From Rhodeus uyekii (lineage: Eukaryota; Chordata; Actinopteri; Cypriniformes; Acheilognathidae): a stretch of DNA of 64,000 nucleotides. The notes under the pieces are model-generated. The model saw nothing but the letters and a program-made list of their open reading frames with translations. It was not told the DNA's origin and searched no databases. The stretch spans positions 3,609,001 through 3,673,000 of the forward strand of contig JAWRVZ010000025.1 of the NCBI GenBank assembly GCA_037043235.1, written 5' to 3'. Of this stretch, positions 39,932 through 51,425 are shown in pieces. Within the stretch, counting starts at the first letter, position 1, and the number at the start of each line of letters is the position of its first letter. A program made the translations under genes and the position numbers.

Positions 39932-40560
39932 ATGTCTCTCATTTATCCCTTGAAACCACACAATCAAAAGATTAATTATAAAAATTTTAAAAAATGCCCT
40001 GGATTACTAGGAGACAAATGCTGCTGCTGCTGCTGCTTGAAATGTTGCAGTCTAGTGAGGCTGCTTCCTACCTTGTCCAGTATTCTACGGACTGTAGACT
40101 GGACTCATCCTCAGGATGTTTTCAAAAATGTTCAGAATAAAAAAAATTTGTTCAAATGTGTAGTGTATTTCAGCCGTAATCCTGACAATGGACTCCAGAC
40201 TAGGAGAGATATTCTTAACAGTGGAGACAGCAACCTCTGTGTCTATAACACTGTCAGACGAGTGTGCAACTCTAACCCCCAAAATCCATTTTTCTGCAGA
40301 GCTCAGGCAATTGAGGTTGATCAAGGACTAAATTATGTAGGAAAGTTTACCAGCCCTGGTGTAAGATGTCCCCGCAAACACGTTTGTGGATCCCATTGAC
40401 CTTAGTCAGGTTAAATGCCATTTGACTGAATTTAACAGTCAAAAGCAAGACAATGAGGGATAGATGTATAGCCTTTACTTTTAAAACTGTCTTTGGAGTT
40501 TTTGTCTACTTAGATTTTTTTTCTTTCTGGAAAAGAAAAGTGAGAGTGTCATTCAAATGT
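39932..40560. other. Unassigned stretch downstream of P450-2
   Basis: Contains a short (TGC)6 run at about 40,018-40,036 and a 155-codon ORF (39932-40399) whose Cys run comes from that repeat. No domain is recognisable and it begins right after the P450-2 polyadenylation boxes, so I do not call a gene. It may be an old transposon or an eroded exon array. Confidence 0.35.
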
Positions 40561-40569
40561 TTTTTGATG

Positions 40570-40914
40570 GAAAGGTGAATGCACACGGAGCAGATTATGA
40601 TCTGCTGTCAAATCCTTGAGACTACATTGCTTCCTTGCGGAGATTGGAAAAAGTTAGACCTTTCCTAAGGGGGTCATCAGAAAGTGAACTGTTACAGGAA
40701 TGCTCTGGTGTGGATTTAAAAATGGGTATTGCCAATTCATAATCGTTTTCATTCATCATGTTTAGCTTGAAGGTGACATAGACGCTGTGTTTGATGTGGA
40801 GAACTTGTCCTTTACAGGAGAAAGAAAGTTTTTGTTTGATTTTTAGGAAAGGGCGTGTCTTGTCATGTTTTTCTCCTCTCTGCTGCAAGCACCACTTTCT
40901 ATTCACCAGGTATA
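40570..40914 (+). pseudogene. Decayed P450 fragment 1 (exon 5, 6 and 9 pieces)
   Basis: From 40570 the sequence matches P450-3/4 exon 5 (KVNAHxADYD, then DYI) and runs on into the start of intron 5 (GTTAGACCTTTCC). It then jumps to an exon 6 piece (TTTGATGTGGAGAACTTG) and to a shortened exon 9 (GTTTTTCTCCTCTCTGCTGC). Stops and deletions disrupt every piece. Because intron sequence is kept, it is a genomic duplicate that collapsed, not a processed copy. Confidence 0.8.
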
Positions 40915-41290
40915 TAAACCTTACCTAAAAGGTCTCTGTCATTTTGTTTCTTTTGTCTTAATGGTTGTTGAAGACAAAACTCAAACGAATGTTTTTCACT
41001 CATAAAGTTTTTATTCCCTGTCTTATCCAGTGATACTATAAGATAAGAAGAAATATAATACAATAGTACGTTGAACAGTAGATTCTAATTCAATGGCTGA
41101 AATCTTGTTTAAAACTAAGTAAGGAGAGAGAGAGGTAAAGGCTCCAGTTTAACATTCAGCATATTACATAATAGCCTTATATAAATCATCAGTTGAATTT
41201 ATGCCAAGAAAGGCTGTCCAATGACCATGTAAACCTTCTCGGTAATTAATTCTCTGTAGTAGCCTAGAAGTAAGACGATAGTGCAGCATC

Positions 41291-44200
41291 ATGGACTTGC
41301 TACGACTTTACGAGTGGATCGATATCAAGACTGTTTTGTTATTTTCGTGTGTGTTTTTAATGCTGAGTGATTATATGAGGCATAAAGCACCGAAAAACTT
41401 TCCTCCTGGACCATGGTCATTACCTATCATTGGACACCTTCATTATATCGATCATACGAAGGTTCATCTTCAGTTGGCAAAGGTAAATATAATTGTATAT
41501 TTGTTACTATATAGTGTAAGTCGAAATAAAAAATGTACTGAACTTAATCAGTATATAAACTACTTTATAGTATATTTATGTTCGAATTATATTTTGAAGC
41601 TTGCAGAAAAATATGGAGACGTTATGAACATTCGAATTCTCGGACCACGAATGGTTATTTTGAACGGATACAAAAGAGTGAAGGAGGTGTATTTACAACA
41701 GGGGGACAACCTCGCTGATCGACCGGTGTTACCGATGATTAATGACATTTCCGAGGACAAAGGTCAGTCATGTAAATATATCTCAAAATAGTGAAGTTGT
41801 GCTTGCGATATAAGTTCCAGTTGTGAATTCACACCATAGACCGTTTCTACTACGACGAAACAAGGCAGCGTCCAAAAACTTTAGGCAACCGACTTGGAGC
41901 AAAAGATCTACGTTGCCTTCAAAAATAGATCACATGAAGGTATCTCAGGAGGCAAGAAGTAAACCTTAACCCTAACACTGGATTCAGACATGCATTGAGG
42001 CCTCCCTACCTTAAAGAATCCTCTGAAGGCATTTTATCAAAGACCTCTGTGAAATTTCATTATAAATATTTTGTAAAATATACATTTTCTCATTACAAAA
42101 CTATCTAGGAGGAGCTGAAAAACTAGGGCTGCATACTTTATATTGAAGGTGAAGAAACAGTATGTGACAAAAGACGTAAGTTCAAATTTTAAGTGTGCAT
42201 ATGGATACTATACTATCCCATAAGTTCGGTACGTCATATAATAATGACATGGTGAATATAATATGTCCAAATTACATTAATACTACATAGAACCTACTTT
42301 TTTAGCGGTCATGAAGTAATTACTTAAGCACCTACTCAAGAAAGTATGCGATTTCTGATGAAGCCAATTAAAGTTTTTAAGAAAATGCAAAATGATGGCT
42401 ACAATTGTGGATATGGGCTCAGCCTAATGTAGTCAGATTGAGCACACCTCTCTCTGGAACTTTGAGGCTCCACTGTTTTGAACTCAATGTTTTTTTTAAA
42501 TAGTGTTTTGGTTAAGTGCTTGAAATAAGATGATGTAGCCCTAATTAAGGCGATTTAAGTCCATGCTGGCTCTCAAAAAGTTAACTGACTTTGTTGCCAT
42601 CCTCTCTCTCTCTCACCAAGAGAGAGAGAGAGAGATGCTTTTGGTACTTTTAGTATGATAAAACAGACTGACTTTCATAGACATTTCATATTTCATAGAC
42701 AGACTGCACTGATGTGGCTTTTTCATGTGTAGGGGAATTTACAGTTAAGACCCGAGGACCAAATATGTTGAATGAAGACCAGGAGTCAGAAGTGCAGTCA
42801 ATAGAAGAAATTTTAGTGAAGTTTAGTTTGCAGTTTCATCAGCAGAAGCCAGCTTCAGGTCTCACAAGGAGTTCGTAGGCCGCCCCGCATACAATAACAT
42901 TGTTACAGCAATTATACTCTAACAGAGGGTGCTAACTACGTCAATGATGACGTTTAAATGATCCTGATTGGCTAAGAAAGAAAGAAAAAAGGAAAAACAA
43001 AACTAGTAATTTTCCACACAAGAGCAGACAGTCTGAAGCTTATCTTCGTTGATCACATGGTTGACGGGTTCGTGACGTGGCTTGTCGAGAACAGCAAGTC
43101 ATTCCGTCTCCTGATGGTGCCAGTTAATCACCTCACCAATACAGACCATATTAACGCACACACACAAATACACAGCTTCTCCAAGGCTGAACTCGGCTCA
43201 GGCTCCAACTATAAACCAAAACATTCTGATAACATTCTCTATCTGTTGAGAAGTGCTGACAATATTCATCCTTACTCGATGGAAAAATACAGAAGAGTAA
43301 AGAAAGGTTTTAATTAATAAAAATCCCTAACTTGATTATAAATCACTCTTTACAACTACATTGAAATAAGAAAGGGAAAAGAACATATGAAAAATAAAAC
43401 AAAGAAACATGAAAATTAAGACAAAGAAAAGAATATAGGTACAAATAAGAAAAATGAAAGAATATATTCAAGCGGCAATGGATTTCCGAATAGTATCCTT
43501 CACATGCCTCATTATGAAATAGCAGTCAAAAAAGAGCAACAGGTCATTTATCAGTATATACTGTAGAACTATTGGGAATTATTTTGGCATCGCAGTGGTT
43601 GAAATAAAATGACAAGAACCAAAGTGTCACCATAGCTTCTGACAGTTTATCTGCATAATCAAGTATACAAGATATTATTTACCAACACTTCATCTGCTCC
43701 TTACACTTCATAACAGGGGTGTGGATATCTCCTTTTGTTTTGGTTCTTGCCAAAAAACTCCAAACACTAGATTTTCATAAAATTGCTATGAAGTCAGCAT
43801 TGTGGAATGATAAATTATTATTAAATGTGCTGCAAACAGGCTTAGTTGGTGCCAGTGGATATAAATGGAAGCAACAGAGGAGATTTGCACTCTCAACTCT
43901 TCGAAACTTTGGATTGGGAAAGAATAGCTTGGAGCCATCTATCCATCTTGAATGTCGCTTTCTAAACGAGGCCTTTTCAAATGAGAATGGTGTGTATTGA
44001 AGTTTGTGGAATGAAAAGAACTGAAACTAACCTGTGTTATTCTAAAAAATATTTAAAATTGGATGCATAGTGTGATTACTTTACATTTATTGTGATAATA
44101 TTTTCAGGTCAACCCTTTGACCCTCAAATCCTGCTGAACAACGCTGTCTCAAATGTGATCTGTGTTCTTGTGTTCGGTAATCGATTTGAGTACAGTGACC

Positions 44201-45873
44201 ATGAATTCCAGTCTCTGTTGAAGAACGTCAATGAAGCTGTGCTTCTGGATGGAAGTTTCTGGGCTCAAGTAAACTTTTCATTTTATCATGTTAATTTTGC
44301 TTTTATTAGCATCTTCATTGCTTAGCTGAAGCAATGAAGATGCTCATTTTTCTACTTATTTATTTAGCTTTATAACTCCTTCCCATGGCTCCTGCGGCGA
44401 CTGCCTGGACCACACAGGAAAAGCTTTGCTCTATGGAAAGAAGTGATTGACTTTGTTAAAGAGAAGGTGAATGCACACAGAGCGGATTATGATCCATCAA
44501 ATCCTCGAGACTACATTGACTGCTTCCTTGCAGAGATGGAAAAAGTAAGACCTTTTCTGATGGGTGTCAGTAAGTAAGCTGGTAATAATGTATTTGAATT
44601 GAACTGAAATGCAACTCATTAATGTCGAGTAGCATAAGGACGACACAGCTGCTGGGTTTGATGTGGAGAACTTGGGCATTTGCGCTGTGGATCTGTTTGT
44701 AGCGGGAACTGAAACCACCTCCACCACTCTGTACTGGAGTCTCCTCTACATGATGAAATATCCTGAGATACAGGGTGAGAGCTTATCGTGAGAAGTGGTA
44801 TTCATATGCAAATAAAAAGTAATACAGTATACTCAATTTTGTCTTGGACTGTATCTTTAGCTAAAGTTCAGGAGGAGATTGATCGTGTTGTGGGAGGGTC
44901 ACGGCAGCCATCTTTATCAGACAAGGACAGCATGCCCTACACCAATGCTGTCATTCATGAGATACAGAGGATTGGAAATATTGCCCCATTAAATTTGCCC
45001 CGTGCTACAGTGGAAGATACTCAGATAGGAAAGTACTTTCTTCCAAAGGTATATTTGTACAAATAAGTGAAGCACTATACTGTATATTTATGGGCATAAG
45101 GACAATTCAGACGGTCTGTGATTGATTGATAGACTAAAGTTGCTAAGTTACCACTGGTCCTTGATAAACATTTTGTTTCTGTAGGGTACAGCTGTGATTG
45201 GCAGTTTGACATCAGTACTGTTTGATGAGTCCGAGTGGGAGACGCCTCACTCTTTTAACCCAGGCCACTTCCTGGATGCTGAGGGCAAATTCAGGAGGAG
45301 AGATGCCTTTTTACCTTTTTCTCTAGGTACAAAAACATTCTCCTTTTTTGAAAATCAACAGATATATTTTAACAATTTCTGTTGTTGGGCTTCAAATAGC
45401 CTCACTTAATTCTCCATTGCCCTACAAAAAGTTTTCCATGTAAAAAAAAACTGTTTGTATCTCACCTTGTGACTTTATTTAAAAAATATGACTTGACAGC
45501 AAACATGAGTTTCCTCCCTCATTATCTTCTTTAGCACTTTAGAGATGGAAATGTGCTTCTGTGGGAAATTAGCATATTATAAACTGAAAATTAGACTTGT
45601 TTTTTTCTACACCACAATATTTTATATTGGAATGCAGTTATATTTGTTTTGCAAAAGTGCCAGGCATAAGGTATTGTCTCTTTGTATCCAATTTCAGGAA
45701 AGAGAGTGTGTCCTGGGGAGCAACTTGCACGAATGGAGCTGTTCCTGTTTTTCTCCTCTCTGCTGCAGCGCTTCACTTTCTCTTCGCCAGCGGGTGTGGA
45801 GCCCAACTTGGATTACAAACTGGGGACCACTCGGTGTCCCAAATCATATAAATTATGTGCAGTGTCACGTTAA
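41291..45873 (+). CDS. Cytochrome P450 family 2 gene (P450-3)
   Basis: Nine exons: 41291-41482, 41600-41762, 43840-43989, 44108-44268, 44368-44544, 44633-44774, 44861-45048, 45185-45326, 45698-45873. The total is 1491 nt (496 residues), in phase throughout. Anchor at about residues 14-30, hinge KNFPPGP, C-helix WKQQR, I-helix VAGTETTSTT, K-helix EIQR, haem loop FSLGKRVCPG. Intron 2 is enlarged to 2.1 kb. Exons 7 and 8 are nearly identical to those of P450-4 while exons 1-2 are clearly diverged. AATAAA at 45996. A CYP2P/2AD-like subfamily is likely but not certain. Confidence 0.95.
41763..43839 (+). other. Enlarged intron 2 of P450-3
   Basis: This 2.1-kb intron replaces the short intron seen at the same place in P450-1, P450-2 and P450-4 (86-240 bp). 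It contains a (GA)n run near 42,617-42,634 and an 86-codon ORF (43057-43317) that I do not recognise. The stretch at 42,870-43,320 has a leader-like, less AT-rich character that could be a retroelement piece, but no boundaries were found. Confidence 0.45.
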
Positions 45874-46012
45874 AGGCCCCTATATAGGCTACTCAGAGCA
45901 AAGTTCTTTTTCATTCTTTGGCCTTTAGTGGCTAGTGTTTGTGTATTACTTGCACCTACGATACTGTAATTATGTACAGAATTTTTTTTTGGTAAAATAA
46001 AGTGTTAAAACA

Positions 46013-46175
46013 GGACTGTGCAGCTCTGCCCCTCAAGATCCACTTTCCTACAAAGTTTAGCCTCCTCTAACTGTGATAAAACTCACTTTCTTGTAGTTTT
46101 CTAGTAATCTTGAAGACATTGATTAGCTTTTTCACACTGTGATTCTGAAGTGTTGCAACATGTTGAAATTAAAAC
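46013..46175 (+). mobile_element. Old hAT MITE relative
   Basis: CAGGACTGTGCAGCTCTGCC, then CTACAAAGTTTAGCC, TGATAAAACTCACTT and CTAGTAATCTTGAAGA keep the order of the MITE family at 29093-29290 and 14001-14115. The ends are too eroded to find a duplication. Confidence 0.45.
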
Positions 46176-46189
46176 AGATCAAGAATTAA

Positions 46190-46370
46190 CATGTCAACTA
46201 GTGCAAATTGAGTTCTTGATATCAGGAATTTTTATTTGTAACCACGTTCTTATTGATTTAAAAAAAAAATGCCTATTACTAGTAAGGATTGTACAGCATT
46301 TCTGATATGTAGAATTGGAATTTCAACTAGTAAGAAATAAATTCTTGATATCAACAACTGAATCTGAATG
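46190..46370. repeat. Imperfect inverted repeat of TTCTTGATATCA type
   Basis: TTCTTGATATCAGGAATTTT on the left and AATTCTTGATATCAACAA on the right recur, with CAACTAGT near both. It looks like a degraded MITE between P450-3 and P450-4. Confidence 0.35.
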
Positions 46371-46741
46371 GCAGCCTTGTGTAGTGAAACTGCTGTCTAT
46401 CCTGCTTAATCCTATTCAATCAGATTGTCAGCACTGAGTTTGGAACTATTGAGAACTCCATGATCCACGTGTCGTCCATCAAAAACTGTTTTTCTATGGC
46501 TATGGTTATACTCTTAGTCTGATTTGACAATGATTAGTTTATTCGGGTGTGTTTGTTTATGGAGGCATTGTGTTTGGTTTACTCTAAAACCAGGGTTACG
46601 ACACACTGCTCTGATTCATGTGATACTCCCGTAAAATATGAATACGTATATCTTAGAAGACTAGCGCTTATAGATATAACACATCAGAATTGTGAAAATC
46701 AGTCCAAGGAAACCTGACCAACAAGTCAGGGGATAGCGATC

Positions 46742-49564
46742 ATGAACCTGTCGCACATTTACGAGTGGATTGATATCAAGAGTGTTTTGATATTTTCGTT
46801 TGTATTTCTTTTATTGAGTGATTATATCAGAAATAAAGCACCGAAAAACTTTCCTCCTGGACCATGGTCTTTGCCATTTATTGGACACATTCATCTGATC
46901 GATCCCACGAAGATTCATCTTCAGTTTTTAAAGGTAAACATCGACATAAAAAAGCTAATGCTATGAAAACTTACAGTAACTGCAAGTGGCTTTTAAACTG
47001 AGGTAGACTAAACGTCGAAAATAATACTTAGAAGCAATCGGATTTCTCCCTTAATGAGAGTTGTATCAGTAACATACACGTAATATTACTATTTATATTT
47101 GCAAAAATAATAACAAAATAACTTAAGTTAAAGTATGTTATTGCTGAAAGAAAACGGCTTATCTCGGTCTGTGCTGTTGGCTTGTTCTGCCACTCAGTTT
47201 TGTGTGCGTGTGTGTGTGTTTTTACACGTTTCAGCTTGTCTGTAAAATCAGCCTTATCCTGCTAAAACAGGGTTGGACTTTATTAAATGTCTATACTTTT
47301 TTGGCTATGAAGTTTGCTCTTTCATATCTTACAATATTATGTTAAAAAAATTTAACTTTAAATGAAATGACTAAAATTAAAATAAGCATGAACAATTGTG
47401 TAAGTACCCATATATTGTTTAACATTTGTTCATTTTCCAAACCATTTTCCAGTTTGCAGAAAAACATGGCAAGATTTTCAGCATTAGATTTTTGGGAGCA
47501 AGAATGGTTGTGTTGGATGGATATAAACTAGTGAAGGAGGTGTATACACAGCAGGGTGATAACCTCACTGATCGACCCATGTTACCTTTATTTTATGACA
47601 TCACTGGAGACAAAGGTCAGTTTAATATCAGAATGTTTAATTGGTGGTTTAAATTTTCACCATAAATGAGTTGATCAATGATTCACACTAAGATTAAACA
47701 AAATGATGACACTGGACGTAAATCTCCTACATATATACTGTATAGGAAATATGTTATAAGTTAATCTGCTGCTGTAGAGGATCTTTCATTTTAATAAGTT
47801 GTAAGTACAGAGAGAGTAAGATACCGTTTTCCATAAAGGGTATGTTTTGAAACAGGTTTAATCGCTGCCAATGGGTATAAATGGAAGAATCAGAGGAGAT
47901 TTGCACTCTCAACTCTTCGGACGTTTGGATTGGGAAAGAAAAGCCTTGAGCCGTCCATTCATTTTGAATGTAGCTGTCTGAATGAGGCCTTTTCAAATGA
48001 ACTAGGTATTTACTGAGGTTTGTTGACTGAAAAATAAATCACAGTTGTATTTGAAATTTTTAAGCACAGTATGATTTACAACTCCAACTGTTCCAGGTCG
48101 GCCATTTGATCCTCGCTTACTGCTGAACAATGCTGTTTCAAATGTGATATGTGTTCTTGTGTTCGGTAATCGATTTGAGTACAGTGACCATGACTTCCAG
48201 TCTCTGTTGAAGAACATCAATGAGGCTTTATATCTGGAAGGAGGCATCTGGGCTCAAGTAAACAGTTTTATCTTTTAACAAGTAAATTTTGCTCTTTTTA
48301 GGATCTTCACTGCTCATCTGACTTTTCTTCTGCTTTCTTTAGCTTTATAACACATTTCCATGGCTCATGCGCAGAGTGCCTGGAACACACCACAAAATAT
48401 TTATTCTGTTGAACAAGGTGATTGACTTTGTTAAAGAGAAGGTGAATGCACACAAAGCAGATTATGATCCATCAAATCCTCGAGACTACATTGACTGCTT
48501 CCTTGCAGAGATGGAAAAAGTAAGACCTTTTCTGATGGGTGTCAGTAAGTGAGTTGGTTTAAAATGCTGTGGTAATAATAATAATTGAAATACCTCTCAT
48601 TTGTGCTGTGTAGCTTAAGGATGACACAGCTGCTGGGTTTGATGTGGAAAACTTGTGTGTCTGTACTCTGGATCTGTTTGTAGCAGGAACTGAAACCACC
48701 TCCACCACTCTGTACTGGGGTCTCCTCTACATGATGAAATGTCCTGAGATACAGGGTGAGCGCTTATTGTGGTATTCATATGCACATTAAAAGTAATGCA
48801 TACTCACACTCACTTTTGTATATTTAGCTAAAGTTCAGGAGGAGATTGATCGTGTTGTGGGAGGGTCACGGCAGCCATCTTTATCAGACAAGGACAGCAT
48901 GCCCTACACCAATGCTGTCATTCATGAAATACAGAGGATTGGAAATATTGTCCCAATAAATGTGGTTCGCAAAACTATAGAAGATACTGAGATAGGAACA
49001 TACTCTATCCCAAAGGTGGGCCTATTGATGTTTAAAACACTGTTTATTGTGGGCATTGCATCAGCTGCATCTATAAAAAAAACACACATGATTAGCATTT
49101 ACTAAACCTGTTGTGTTTCTGTAGGGTACAGTTGTGATTGGCAGTTTGACATCAGTACTGTTTGATGAGTCCGAGTGGGAGACGCCTCACTCTTTTAACC
49201 CAGGCCACTTCCTGGATGCTGAGGGCAAATTCAGGAGGAGAGATGCCTTTTTACCGTTTTCTCTAGGTATAGAATATCTGTTGACTATTTGCATTTATTA
49301 TAAACTTTAGGAGTTAAAATATACCTGTATTCTAAGTTAACTGTTAAAGTGACCCATGTAACATACAAGGTACGTATTTGATTTTCAGGAAAAAGGGTGT
49401 GTCTTGGGGAGCAACTTGCACGGATGGAGCTGTTCCTGTTTTTTTCCTCTCTGCTGCAGCGTTTCACTTTCTCTTCACCAGTGGGTGTGGAGCCCAACCT
49501 AGATTTTAAACTGGGGGGTACTCTCAGTCCCCATCCATATGAATTGTGTGCAGTGTCACGCTAA
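46742..49564 (+). CDS. Cytochrome P450 family 2 gene (P450-4)
   Basis: Nine exons: 46742-46933, 47453-47615, 47856-48005, 48097-48257, 48343-48519, 48614-48755, 48828-49015, 49125-49266, 49389-49564. The total is 1491 nt (496 residues), the same exon sizes as P450-3. Hinge KNFPPGP, C-helix WKNQR, I-helix VAGTETTSTT, K-helix EIQR, haem loop FSLGKRVCLG. The substrate-recognition segment after the K-helix differs from P450-3 (VPINVVRKTIEDTEI versus APLNLPRATVEDTQI), suggesting a different substrate range. AATAAA at 49739. A tandem duplicate of P450-3. Confidence 0.95.
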
Positions 49565-50225
49565 ATACAGCCAAACAAATGTTCTGCTGCATTGTTTTTT
49601 GGCCTTGTTAACAGATCTTGGAAGTGGTGGTTTAAAATGTAACATGTAAACCTTATATATCAAAAAATGTTAACACAATGCTGCTTTTTAAAAACTTTTT
49701 ACTGGTTGCTTGGGTCTTGATTGGTTTTCTGATTTGTCAATAAAATTAATCATGTACATAAATTAAACCTGTTTTCCATATAAACAAAAAATGATTTTCC
49801 TTCCTGTTTAACTGCCTGCCCCAACTATTGTGTACAAGTCAAAATTATAGGCCATAACCTAATATTTCTGCAGTCATTTAAAACCTGCCCACTTGGATCT
49901 GGTTCGACCTCCTTACACTACAATACCAGTTACATCTAACTTAATTCTTGTGTGTAAACGCAAAGTGGTGGTTAGTGATGCTGCGAAAGAAATACTGAAG
50001 AAAATTATACATCTAATGTTATAATCTAGAGTTTGTAATTGAGCGAAGACACTTCAGGGGGATAATAATCGATGTTTAAGATGTTAATGATCTGAAAAGA
50101 ACTGCTTAGCCTATGCTTCGATCCAGACGGTTGCAACCATGGATGTGGGAATTTCAAAAATGAAATCACTGAACTTCACATATTGACCACATGATGGCGC
50201 CATTACACAACGAAGGCATATCCAA

Positions 50226-50490
50226 TGGAACCATTTCAAATGAACATGGTATTTACTGAGGTTTGTTGACTAAAAATAATTGAGAATTACATTTGAAATT
50301 TGAAGCAGTGTGATTTACGACTCCACTGTTCCTAGTAAACAATTTGACACTGCTTACAACGCTGTCTCAAAAGTGACCTTGTGTTTGATATTTGATTTGA
50401 GTACAGTGACCATGACTTCCAGTCTGTTTTGAAGAACATTAGTGAAACTGTTAATCTGCAATGAGGCATCTGTACTCAATTAAACACTTT
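50226..50490 (+). pseudogene. Decayed P450 fragment 2 (exon 3 end to exon 4)
   Basis: TTCAAATGAACATGGTATTT then ACTGAGGTTTGTTGACT matches the exon 3/intron 3 junction of P450-4. It continues through intron 3 into an exon 4 relic (GAGTACAGTGACCATGACTT then CCAGTCTG). Stops and deletions are present. It shows a further P450-4-like copy once lay between P450-4 and paics. Confidence 0.8.
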
Positions 50491-51194
50491 CAAAATTTAA
50501 AGTGCCCCATTATGCTTTTTTGAATATTACCTTTCAAGCAATGTGTAAATATAGCTTTCTGTGAATGTACACAATCTGCAAAGTTGTAAAGCCGACAGTG
50601 CACGATGAATAGAGTTATTGTCTCTCAAAAGATAGAACTCTCAATCACCTAAACAAGATGTCTATAATTCAAATCCCTCTTTGTTACAGCTATATGTCCA
50701 GGGGTAACACATTTGCCTGATGCCCACCTATGTCCTACATTGTCCACCCACGAACAGTTTGGCCCGCTCTTAAACACGGTTGCTAGCTATATATTGAGAA
50801 GACGCTGTTCTTCTTCTTCTTTACTTCCAAAGGATGAGAATGTGATGAGTCAGCAGTTAAAATTACCACAGTAGTATAACCTTCTGAGTTCTGATGATTG
50901 CTTCTCAAATGGGTCTAAATGGGATTAACAAAATGCTTACCGGTAAGCAGTAAAGATGGCACAGTGCCCACTTTATTTGGACTACCTTGCTCCTCAGAAT
51001 GCACATGATTAATTACTGATGTACATATTTACATAGTATTTACAAAATACATAGTTTTAGGTTTTATTTTGTGTATGACTCCGGCTAACTGAAGAACTCA
51101 CATTATTACCGTCTTACTAAAATACTCATGTGAATCAGTAAGTTTGTTCTTAAATTATAGACTGTTTTAATGTATATATAGAGACTGTATGTGT

Positions 51195-51198
<4 letters not shown>
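50491..51198. other. Intergenic sequence between P450 relic and paics
   Basis: No gene or clear repeat recognised. AT-rich, with short ORFs only. Confidence 0.5.

Positions 51199-51241
<43 letters not shown>
51199..51241. repeat. (AT)n microsatellite
   Basis: A pure AT run 45-90 bp beyond the paics polyadenylation box (AATAAA on the minus strand at 51291-51286). Confidence 0.9.
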
Positions 51242-51244
<3 letters not shown>

Positions 51245-51425
51245 TTTCTGAGAACAACAACCAAGGCAAATTTTATGGAGGAATGTTTATTGATGTAATG
51301 TTAACCTGAAATGGTATTATTGCAAATAAGTTCTAGGTCAGCATTTCACATAGGCTCGTTCAAAGGCAATGATTGGTGTGTGCACACAAATGTAAGTGTT
51401 TTGAGGGAATGAAAATGCTGATCTA

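Noticed and set aside
43057..43317. 86-codon ORF in P450-3 intron 2 as a gene
   Set aside because: No domain, no splice support and an intronic position; treated as part of an inserted sequence.
45545..45928. 127-codon ORF across P450-3 exon 9
   Set aside because: It is out of frame with the P450 exon 9 that carries the haem-binding motif.
31215..49564. Precise P450 subfamily names (CYP2N, 2P, 2V, 2AD)
   Set aside because: The family is clear, but subfamily needs alignment to named fish P450s, which I could not do; symbols were left empty.
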